Shown here: piece by piece, positions 50,760 to 57,644 of the stretch
Layout: each line of letters opens with the position of its first letter
Position numbering within the stretch: the first letter of the stretch is position 1
Source of the DNA: Xanthobacter agilis
GTDB taxonomy: Bacteria > Pseudomonadota > Alphaproteobacteria > Rhizobiales > Xanthobacteraceae
Assembly (NCBI RefSeq): GCF_021730435.1
Contig: NZ_JABWGX010000017.1
Location: forward strand, 1 to 64,000
Length of the DNA stretch: 64,000 nucleotides
Direction of reading: 5' to 3'
The notes under the pieces: generated by a model
Seen by the model: only the letters and a program-made list of their open reading frames with translations
What the model was told of the DNA's origin: nothing
Database searches by the model: none
Made by a program: the position numbers and the translations under genes

Positions 50760-51388
50760 GGAATGCCGATCATCTTGTGGGTCTGGAGCGACAGGCGCCA
50801 GCGCGGATGCGCGAGGCAATAGGCCACCGCCGCCTCCGTGTGGCGCAGCCGGTCCGGTCCATCCATCGGTTGCAGGAAGAAATGGGCGAAGTCGAGCCCG
50901 GCCAGGGTTTCGGGGTCGAGACCCGGCTGCGGAAAGACGAGCTTCAGCTCTTGGCCTTGGCGCTGCACCAGGGGGGCGCCGGCCTTGGGGCTCATGCAGA
51001 TCCAGTCGATGCCGGCGGGCGCGGCCACCGTGCCGTTGGTCTCCACGGCGATCTCGAAGCCGTGCCCATGGGCGGCCGCGATCACCGCCGCATCAAGCTG
51101 CAACAGGGGCTCGCCGCCGGTGAACACCACGAAGCGACGGCCCTTGTCCTCGCCCCAGACCCGAGCCAAGGCCGCGGCCAAAGCGTCCGCGGTTGAAAAG
51201 CGGCCCCCGCCGGCCCCATCCATGCCGACGAAATCGGTGTCGCAGAAGCGGCAGTCGGCCGTCGCCCGATCCGCCTCGCGGCCGGACCACAGGTTGCAGC
51301 CGGCAAAGCGGCAGAAGACCGCCGCGCGGCCCGCCTGGGCGCCCTCGCCCTGGAGGGTCTTGAACATCTCTTTGACTGCATACGCCAT
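50756..51388 (-). CDS. queE: 7-carboxy-7-deazaguanine synthase (radical SAM)
   Basis: 210 residues. Radical SAM enzyme making 7-carboxy-7-deazaguanine from QueD's product. Substrate loop FKTLQGEGAQAGRAAVFCRF; cluster Cys31-x14-Cys46-x2-Cys49, the expanded spacing typical of QueE; VVFTGGEPLLQ for SAM binding; ETNGT and MSPKAGAP follow. queC and the later queuosine genes are not in the window. It is translationally coupled to queD. Confidence 0.95.
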   Translation of the reverse strand: MAYAVKEMFKTLQGEGAQAGRAAVFCRFAGCNLWSGREADRATADCRFCDTDFVGMDGAGGGRFSTADALAAALARVWGEDKGRRFVVFTGGEPLLQLDAAVIAAAHGHGFEIAVETNGTVAAPAGIDWICMSPKAGAPLVQRQGQELKLVFPQPGLDPETLAGLDFAHFFLQPMDGPDRLRHTEAAVAYCLAHPRWRLSLQTHKMIGIP

Positions 51389-51513
51389 GGGCCGATGCCT
51401 TTAGCGCCATCCCGTCGCCGGGGGAAGCGCGCGCGCCGACATCGAAACGCGGAACCCGGCGCGCTAAGATGGCCGCCGGGAAATCCGATTCATGCCCATG
51501 CGAGCCTTGCCCC

Positions 51514-52020
51514 ATGACGACCGTTGATCTCGACGCCCGTTTCGATCCGCGCGAATTGCGCAATGCCCTCGGCCGCTTCGCCACCGGCATCGCGGTGGTG
51601 ATGGCCCGCGATTCCGAAGGTCTCATGGGCGTGACGGTCAATTCATTCTCCGCCGTCTCGCTCGATCCGCCGCTCATCCTGTTCTGCATGGCGCGATCGC
51701 TCAAGTCGCTGCCGCGGCTGGAAAAGGTCACGGCCTATTCGGTGAACATCCTGCTGGAGAGCCAGCAGGATGTGTCCAACCGCTTCGCCACCGCCGGCGA
51801 GGACAAGTTCGCCGCCACGCAATGGGAGTCCGGCCCCAGCGGCGCGCCGCGCCTCATTCCGGCCCACGCCAGCTTCGAATGCGTGCCCTATGCCCATTAT
51901 GACGGCGGCGACCATGTGATCTTCGTGGGCCGCGTGGTGCACATGCATGCGGAGGGCGAGGATGCCCCGCTGCTGTATTACCGCGGCCGCTACCACACAT
52001 TGGCGGGCCGGGCGGAGTGA
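51514..52020 (+). CDS. Flavin reductase-family (FMN-binding split barrel) protein
   Basis: 168 residues. FMN-binding split-barrel signatures: LRNALGRFATGIAVVMAR, GVTVNSFSAVSLDPPLILFCM and YSVNILLESQQDVSNRFA, ending GDHVIFVGRVVHMH with a typical YYRGRYHTL. These reductases supply reduced FMN to two-component monooxygenases; the partner is not nearby. It is the first gene rightward of queE, in divergent orientation. Confidence 0.92.
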   Translation: MTTVDLDARFDPRELRNALGRFATGIAVVMARDSEGLMGVTVNSFSAVSLDPPLILFCMARSLKSLPRLEKVTAYSVNILLESQQDVSNRFATAGEDKFAATQWESGPSGAPRLIPAHASFECVPYAHYDGGDHVIFVGRVVHMHAEGEDAPLLYYRGRYHTLAGRAE

Positions 52021-52143
52021 GGCCCCCCAAGGGCCGAAACAAGTCTTGACGTGACGCAACGTCGGCGCGATGCCGGAGTTCTAGTGTCATGCCCACGCGG
52101 CGTCGTCCTGCCACCTGCGGCACGTCACACGCGAGGAAAGCCC

Positions 52144-52983
52144 ATGCTCCAGAACATCAGAAGCGTCCTCATCGGCATGACGGAGGAAGGCACCGACGAG
52201 CCCTCCTCGGCCCTCGGCTACGGCCTTTCCCTGGCCCGGCAGGCTGGCGCCCACGCCACCATTCAGGCCGCCTCGCTCAAGGTGGTGCTCGGCACCGCCT
52301 TCATCAGCAACATGGCCGCCGGCATCGTCGCCGATCACAACCGGCGCCTGCGCGCCCTGGCGGCCACCTTCGCCGACCGGGCGCGCGGCGACGCGGCGGC
52401 GCTGGGGGTGTCCTGCTCGGTCATCACGCCCCAGCTTCCCTATGACGAACTGGTGGACACCTTCGTCACCCAGGCCCGGCTTCACGATCTCTGCGTGCTC
52501 GACGCGGAATCCGCCGCCATCAACACCGACCGCGGCCTGATCGAGGCGCTGCTGTTCGAGAGCGGCCGTCCGGTCCTGGTGGTGCCGGCGGGATGGGACG
52601 ACTTCAAGCACGAGCGCGTGCTCATCGCCTGGGATGCCAGCGCGCGCGCCGCGCGCGCCATCAACGATGCCATGCCCATCCTCAAGTCCGCCGCGGCGGT
52701 AGAAGTGGTGTCCATCGGCAGCGAAAAGGAATTGGCGGGCGTGGTTCCGGGGGCGGACATCGCGCCCCATCTGGCGCGGCACGGGGTGAACGTGACCGTG
52801 AAGGATCTGGTGATTCATCCCGACGGCATCGCCGGCACCCTGCGCGAACAGGCGGTTCTCTATAATGCCGACCTGCTGGTGATGGGCGCCTTCAACCATT
52901 CCCTGGTGCGCGAATGGGTGCTCGGCGGCGTCACCCAATCCCTGCTCAAGGCCAGCACGGTTCCCCTGTTCATGTCCTATTGA
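52144..52983 (+). CDS. Tandem-type universal stress protein
   Basis: 279 residues of the UspE-like length: first domain SVLIGMTEEGTDEPSSALGY, second ERVLIAWDASARAARAINDAM through LLVMGAFNHSLVREWVLGGV and LLKASTVPLFMSY. The G-x2-G-x9-G(S/T) nucleotide pattern is not evident, so ATP binding is doubtful. A different paralogue from the one at 34 kb. A TTGACG word about 95 bp upstream may be part of its promoter, but no -10 is clear. Confidence 0.88.
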   Translation: MLQNIRSVLIGMTEEGTDEPSSALGYGLSLARQAGAHATIQAASLKVVLGTAFISNMAAGIVADHNRRLRALAATFADRARGDAAALGVSCSVITPQLPYDELVDTFVTQARLHDLCVLDAESAAINTDRGLIEALLFESGRPVLVVPAGWDDFKHERVLIAWDASARAARAINDAMPILKSAAAVEVVSIGSEKELAGVVPGADIAPHLARHGVNVTVKDLVIHPDGIAGTLREQAVLYNADLLVMGAFNHSLVREWVLGGVTQSLLKASTVPLFMSY

Positions 52984-53010
52984 GGCGGCCCCACCCTCGG
53001 AGCCACCCAC

Positions 53011-53445
53011 TCAACTCACCGCCTGCCACTTGCCATCGGCATTGCGGCAGGCGGCCCCGCGCGCGATCTGCGGGCGGTTGTCGATATAGATGGTGTGGGA
53101 ATAATCGCGGCAGGTCTGGAACCCCGGCCGGTGATAGGGCGGCCCGGCGATGACCGTGCCCCGCGCGCCGTCGTCGCTCTTCCAGCCCACCGGATAGCCC
53201 GGCCCGCCGGTTTCGAGGGCGGCGATCTCCGCGTCATAGGCCTTCTGGCGGTCGGCATCATCAAGGCCGTTGCCGATAGCTCCGCTGATGAGGCCACCGG
53301 ACACCGCGCCCCGCATCACCGGGGCGGTGGGCAAGGCGATGTTGCCCGGCCCCTTCAGGTTGGAATTGGCATCGCTGGCGCAACCAGACAGAAGCGTTCC
53401 AAGAACCAGGGTATGGAGAGCGGCGGACACCTTGCGGACGGACAT
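53011..53445 (-). CDS. Lipoprotein, 17-kDa-antigen-like
   Basis: 144 residues. Lipobox LLSGC at 18-22, so lipidated at Cys22. A Gly-rich segment GAVSGGLISGAIGNGLDD resembles glycine-zipper outer-membrane lipoproteins of the RT0821/17-kDa surface-antigen kind, followed by a C-terminal domain with CRDYSHTIYIDNRPQIARGAACRNADGKWQ typical of that family (in two pieces). Located 149 bp downstream of feuQ, same strand. Confidence 0.85.
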   Translation of the reverse strand: MSVRKVSAALHTLVLGTLLSGCASDANSNLKGPGNIALPTAPVMRGAVSGGLISGAIGNGLDDADRQKAYDAEIAALETGGPGYPVGWKSDDGARGTVIAGPPYHRPGFQTCRDYSHTIYIDNRPQIARGAACRNADGKWQAVS

Positions 53446-53594
53446 TGCGCGTGATCTTTCGACGCCTGAGCCTTACGCTACGGGAGCATATTGCAGCCGC
53501 AAAAAGGCCGCTGCACAGTCTTAGTTGGACTCTCCTGGAAGGAAAAGCACCCGCGGCGCAGCCTCGTGCCGCACGCAGGGGCATATGGCCGGGC

Positions 53595-55007
53595 TCAGTC
53601 CGCGCCGGAGGGGCCGGCGCCCGTCACCAGCGGCAACACCAGCTCGGCCCGCAGGCCGCCGATGGACGCCGTTCCAAGCTCGCAACGCCCGCCATAGAGC
53701 AACGCCAGCTCATGGACGATGGAAAGGCCGAGCCCCGACCCCGGCTTCGATTCATCAAGCCGGCGCCCGCGCCGACCCACATCCGCGCGGCGGGCGGGCG
53801 CAAGGCCCGGACCATCGTCATCGACCACCACCCGGAAGAAGGCACGCGCGCCCGCCCTTTCGGGGGGATCACGACATATCGATACCTCCACGCGCGACGC
53901 GGCCCACTTGCACGCGTTTTCCACGAGATTGCCGACCATTTCCTGGAGATCCTGCGCCTCGCCGCGGAACCGCGCCGCCCCGGCGAGGCGCACGTCGATG
54001 GCGAGATCCCGCCCGCGGTGGATCTTCTCCATGGTGCGGGCGAGCGCGGTGACGGTGGCCGCGACGTCGCACACATGGATCGCGATGGAGGCTCGCGCCG
54101 CCATGCGCGCCCGCTCCAGATGGTGCGCCACCTGGTCGCGCATCACCCCAGCCTGATCGCGCACCCGAACCGCGAGGGGATCCTCACGGGTGCCGGCCTC
54201 GTTGAGGAGCACGGACAGCGGCGTCTTCAACGCGTGGGCCAGATTGCCCACATGGGTGCGGGCGCGCTCGACCACCTCCTGGTTCGCCTCGATCAGTGCA
54301 TTCACCTCGCGCACCAGGGGCACGATCTCCACCGGATACCGCCCTTCGAGGCGCTCGGCCTTGCCGGATCGCACATCGGCCAGCGCCTGCGACACCCGTG
54401 ACAGCGGCTGTAACCCGAACCGGACCTGCAACAGCACCACCAGCAGGAACGCCAGGGCAAGCACGATCAAGGTGCCCACCAGCACGATGTCGAAACCGGA
54501 AATGTCCCGCTCCAGCTCGCCGGACAGCGCCCCCACCGAGACCACATAGATACCATCGGGGCCGAAATCCAGCTCCCGCTCCACCACGCGCAGCCTCTCG
54601 CCCTGGGGTCCGGCGCCATAGCCCTGCCGCATGGCGCCCCAGCCGCTCCGGCCCACCGCCGACCCCAGGGCGGGCAGGCTGTCGTCGCGCAGGGAACGGG
54701 AGGCTCGCACCGTGCGCGCGCCGTCCCGGTCGTGGACAATCTGCCAGTACCAGCCCGAATAGGGGAACACGAACAGGGGATCGGCGAGGGCCTGCGGTTC
54801 GGGTATGCCGGCACCGGGGGCATTCGCCACCTCGGCGACGATGGTCTTCAGATAGACGTCGAGCCTCCGGTCGAAGGCCCGTTCCGCCGCACGGGCGTAC
54901 AGGGTGGAGAGCACCAACCCCACCACCACCAGCACCAGCACCATGATGGCGAGCGCCGACAGCACCAGCCGAAAGGCAAGGGAGCCGGGATCGGAAGCCT
55001 CCTTCAT
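53595..55007 (-). CDS. feuQ: Sensor histidine kinase, FeuQ/PhoQ-type
   Basis: 470 residues. TM1 about 12-36, periplasmic sensor with acidic/aromatic FPYSGWYWQIVHDRDG, TM2 about 172-194, HAMP, HisKA with NLAHALKTPLSVLLNEAG (His258), HATPase with NLVENACKWA, DDDGPGL and GSGLGLSIVHELALLYGG. The response regulator upstream is FeuP-like, and FeuPQ in rhizobia controls osmoregulated periplasmic glucan export; PhoPQ-like divalent-cation sensing is an alternative. Symbol by homology and synteny with its partner. Confidence 0.85.
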   Translation of the reverse strand: MKEASDPGSLAFRLVLSALAIMVLVLVVVGLVLSTLYARAAERAFDRRLDVYLKTIVAEVANAPGAGIPEPQALADPLFVFPYSGWYWQIVHDRDGARTVRASRSLRDDSLPALGSAVGRSGWGAMRQGYGAGPQGERLRVVERELDFGPDGIYVVSVGALSGELERDISGFDIVLVGTLIVLALAFLLVVLLQVRFGLQPLSRVSQALADVRSGKAERLEGRYPVEIVPLVREVNALIEANQEVVERARTHVGNLAHALKTPLSVLLNEAGTREDPLAVRVRDQAGVMRDQVAHHLERARMAARASIAIHVCDVAATVTALARTMEKIHRGRDLAIDVRLAGAARFRGEAQDLQEMVGNLVENACKWAASRVEVSICRDPPERAGARAFFRVVVDDDGPGLAPARRADVGRRGRRLDESKPGSGLGLSIVHELALLYGGRCELGTASIGGLRAELVLPLVTGAGPSGAD

Positions 55008-55069
55008 GGCCGCCCGGCGCCCCCCGCCGGGGGACGGTCGCGGCGGATGTCATGGTGCGCGCCCATGGC

Positions 55070-55741
55070 TCAAAGGATCTCCGGCGCCGGGCCCAGCAGA
55101 TAGCCGAGGCCGCGCACGGTCTGGATCACGTTGCAGTCGAGCTTCCGGCGCAGGCGGACCACGAACACTTCGATCGTATTGGAATCACGATCGGAATCCT
55201 GATCGTACAAATGCTCCACCAGTTCCGCGCGGGACACCACCCGCCCCGCATGGTGCATGAGATAGGCGAGCAGACGATATTCGTGAGAGGTGAGCTTCAC
55301 CGGGGCGCCGTCCACACTGACCCGCCCGGTGCGGGTGTCGAGCCGCACCGGGCCGCAGACCAGCTCGCTCGACGCATGCCCGGCGGCGCGGCGCAGCAGG
55401 GCCCGCAGGCGTGCCAACACCTCCTCCATGTGGAACGGCTTCGCCACATAGTCGTCGGCGCCGGCATCGAAGCCCTGCACCTTGTCGCTCCATCGGTCTC
55501 GCGCCGTCAGGATGAGCACCGGCATGGTCCGGCCCGCCCGGCGCCAGTTTTCCAGCACGCAGAGCCCGTCCATCCTGGGCAGGCCGATATCCAGCACGAC
55601 CGCGTCGTAAGGGACGGTATTGCCGAGAAAATGGCCCTCTTCCCCGTCGAAGGCGCGATCAACAGCATAGCCGGCGTCGCCGAGCGCCGCCGCAAGCTGG
55701 CGATTGAGATCGGGATCGTCCTCCACCACCAGCAGCCGCAC
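55070..55741 (-). CDS. feuP: Response regulator, FeuP/PhoP-type (OmpR family)
   Basis: 223 residues from GTG 55741 (GGAGGGGG a few bases upstream; GTG 55756 also in frame). Receiver with VVEDDPDLNRQL, FDGEEGHFLGNT, phospho-Asp51 in VVLDIGLPRMDG and Lys in YVAKPFHMEEVLARL. Winged helix with LTSHEYRLLAYLMHHAG and EHLYDQDSDRDSNTIEVFVV. EEGHFLG, RDRWSDKV and HASSELVCG closely match rhizobial FeuP as I recall it. The small FeuN inhibitor gene found upstream in Sinorhizobium is absent here. Confidence 0.9.
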   Translation of the reverse strand: MRLLVVEDDPDLNRQLAAALGDAGYAVDRAFDGEEGHFLGNTVPYDAVVLDIGLPRMDGLCVLENWRRAGRTMPVLILTARDRWSDKVQGFDAGADDYVAKPFHMEEVLARLRALLRRAAGHASSELVCGPVRLDTRTGRVSVDGAPVKLTSHEYRLLAYLMHHAGRVVSRAELVEHLYDQDSDRDSNTIEVFVVRLRRKLDCNVIQTVRGLGYLLGPAPEIL

Positions 55742-55789
55742 CGCCCCCTCCCCCACCGTCGGCTGACAGCATGCCAGCAGTCGCGCGGC

Positions 55790-55832
55790 AAGTCAGGGGG
55801 GGAAAGTCAGGGGGGGGGAAGTCAGGGGGAAA
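55790..55832. repeat. AAGTCAG plus G-tract triplication
   Basis: Three AAGTCAG words each lead into a G-run of seven, nine and five G respectively, within 43 bp just upstream of feuP. Slippage-prone G-tracts in a regulator's promoter region could vary spacing or form a quadruplex. Confidence 0.75.
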
Positions 55833-55861
55833 GATGGCCCGTCAAACACCGGCGCCGGGGA

Positions 55862-57007
55862 TCAGCCGGGGCCGGCGTCACGGCCGGTCCGCACCGCGTC
55901 CACCTGCGCCACCTCGGTGCGATGGGCGAGGGCGTAGAGGGCCACCGCCACGACGGCAACCGCCAGCGGTCCCAGCCAGGACGGCAGCGCCCCCACTGCG
56001 TCGCGCAGCACCGCCACCTTGCCCACCGCCAGCGGCACCTGATCCAAGACCCCGAGCAGCACCGCCGGCAGGCCCAGCAGCAGGGCGCCCCATTTGCTCC
56101 AACCGGTCGCGCACGCCACCGCGTCGCCCGCGACCGCGAGGTTGCCGGCGGTGATGGCGGCCCGCATCGGGCTCACGGGCCGAGGGGCGGCGGTGGCCAG
56201 GGCCGCGGCGGTGGCGGTGTCGAGGCCGCCGCTCACCGGCAGGCCCGCCGTCGCCTGGAACGCCGCGACACCGGCGGTGGTGCGCGGGCCCCATAGTCCG
56301 TCCGCCCGGCCCGCCTCCGCATAGCCGAGATCGCGCAGGCGCTGCTGAAGCGCGCGGATCTCGCCCGGATCGAGGCCGGCGCCGGGCGCGCCAGCCACGG
56401 GCGCCGCCGCGGCGGGTTCCACCGCAAGGCCGAAGCCCGCCTCGGGCTCAAGCTCCAGAAGGCGCTTCATGATGGGCGCGATACCGACCTGCTTGTCCGC
56501 CACGGCGGCGTTCCACACGCCGTCGGCCACGTATTTGCCACGCGCATATTGGTCCGTGCCGCTCCACAGATAGGCGCTCGGCACGCCATGCATGCGATAG
56601 CCGAAGCCGTTGAAGCGCTCGCCTTCGTAAAGGCAGCGCGGCAGGCTCCAGGCGAAGCCCGGCGCAAAGCCCTTGAGGCGGAGCGCATCGATGGCCGCCT
56701 CCTCCCAGGTCTGGAACGGGCCGCGACCGGCGGGCGCCTGCCGGGTCATGCGACCGGTGCCGAGGATCTTCTCGCCATTGTGCAGCACGCCGCGGAAGTC
56801 GCAGCCCGCTTCCCGCGCGTGCAGCACGCCGATGAAGGCCCAGGGCACGCCGGTCACCGCCTCCACCATCCGATAGCGCGTCGTCCCGGCGACCACCTTG
56901 CGCGCCATGGCGTCGATGGCGGAGCCGCGCGCCGGAGCGAAGGCCATGGCGCGCCAGCGCCGGATATACTCCGCCTCCAGTGCGGCAAAGGAATAGCTTT
57001 GTGCCAT
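55862..57007 (-). CDS. Lysozyme-like cell-wall hydrolase with membrane tail
   Basis: 381 residues. N-terminal muramidase-like domain of the COG5526 lysozyme family (about 5-180: IDAMARKVVAGTTRYRMVEA, WAFIGVLHAREAGCDF with probable catalytic Glu66, FQTWEEAAIDAL, NGFGYRMHGVPSAYLW). A peptidoglycan-binding PG_1 domain follows (211-273; IRALQQRLRDLGYAEAGRAD, GLWGPRTTAGVAAFQ), then two hydrophobic helices (about 304-326 and 345-362). ATG 57007 has AAGGA six bases upstream. Its place just after the GTA tail module suggests it releases particles. The membrane tail is unusual for an endolysin. Confidence 0.85.
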   Translation of the reverse strand: MAQSYSFAALEAEYIRRWRAMAFAPARGSAIDAMARKVVAGTTRYRMVEAVTGVPWAFIGVLHAREAGCDFRGVLHNGEKILGTGRMTRQAPAGRGPFQTWEEAAIDALRLKGFAPGFAWSLPRCLYEGERFNGFGYRMHGVPSAYLWSGTDQYARGKYVADGVWNAAVADKQVGIAPIMKRLLELEPEAGFGLAVEPAAAAPVAGAPGAGLDPGEIRALQQRLRDLGYAEAGRADGLWGPRTTAGVAAFQATAGLPVSGGLDTATAAALATAAPRPVSPMRAAITAGNLAVAGDAVACATGWSKWGALLLGLPAVLLGVLDQVPLAVGKVAVLRDAVGALPSWLGPLAVAVVAVALYALAHRTEVAQVDAVRTGRDAGPG

Positions 57008-57035
57008 GATAGGTCCTTGGACTTGCGCCTGAAAC

Positions 57036-57060
57036 AAAAAAGGCCACCGAGGCGGCGGCC
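57036..57060 (-). terminator. Rho-independent terminator upstream of the lysin gene
   Basis: On the minus strand GGCCGCC-GCCTC-GGTGGCC forms a 7-bp stem (one G.U) followed directly by six U. It ends 28 bases before the lysin start, so it closes the GTA transcript or acts as an attenuator within the lysin leader. Confidence 0.75.
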
Positions 57061-57248
57061 TGCTCGCATGGATGCACTGGCGTGGGGGGATCCAACGGAG
57101 GCTTGGCTTCCAGGCGGGACCGCCCTACCATGCCGCAGGGTAAATTTTGCGGATTGCACCCGCCCCGCGGACGGCCTTGCCCCCACTTGGCCCGCCGGGC
57201 GCACGGGTTTTCTGTCGCCGCGCGTCGCCGTTGCGGAAGGAGAGCGCC

Positions 57249-57320
57249 ATGGACGACATGCGGGTCACAGCGCTCACATTGGCCCTTGTGTTCTGGTTTC
57301 TGCTGTATTGGTTCTATTGA
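57249..57320 (+). CDS. 23-residue single-span membrane miniprotein
   Basis: ATG at 57249 opens a 24-codon frame: a short polar start (MDDMRVTA) and a hydrophobic helix (LTLALVFWFLLYWFY) running to the stop. GGAAGGAG lies six bases before the ATG, one of the strongest ribosome sites in the window. The frame is antisense to the leader/tail region between the 96-residue gene and the lysin gene, ending 25 bp from the convergent stop. Its composition (Trp, Phe, Tyr, Leu) suggests real membrane insertion. No family is recognised; a holin-like or regulatory role is only conjecture. Confidence 0.5.
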   Translation: MDDMRVTALTLALVFWFLLYWFY

Positions 57321-57345
57321 TGTCGCGTCCGGCTCGGCCGCGCGG

Positions 57346-57636
57346 TCACGCCGCAAAGCCGCAGCGCGGCGTCGACGGTGTCACGCCATGACCGCCGAAG
57401 TCGGGTGCGCTCGCCCCCTCGCCCCACCACAGCACATTGACGAGGTCCCCCTCGCCCGCGCTCGCCACGCCCTGGTCGCTCAGGAAACACAGGTCATAGC
57501 GCACGCCGTCGCACCAGCCGACGGATCCTTCCTCCATGCCGCCCGGCACCCGCGCCGTGCTCTCATAACTGAGCACGCTCGCCAGCACCGCCAGCGCATC
57601 GGCACGGTCGGAAAATCGCAGATAGATCGTATTCAT
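57346..57636 (-). CDS. Small GTA-associated protein of unknown function
   Basis: 96 residues from ATG 57636 (NTIYLRFSDRADALAVLASV ... VRYDLCFLSDQG ... GDLVNVLWWGEG). It reads as a compact soluble domain with no signal peptide. Short genes of this sort follow the DUF2793/tail-fibre gene in some prophages and GTAs, but no function is known. It starts 8 bp after the upstream stop, so it is coupled to that gene. Confidence 0.7.
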   Translation of the reverse strand: MNTIYLRFSDRADALAVLASVLSYESTARVPGGMEEGSVGWCDGVRYDLCFLSDQGVASAGEGDLVNVLWWGEGASAPDFGGHGVTPSTPRCGFAA

Positions 57637-57644
57637 GTCGCCCC

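Noticed and set aside
50756-51513. Possible preQ1 riboswitch near the que genes
   Set aside because: No H-type pseudoknot-like aptamer could be seen upstream of queE.
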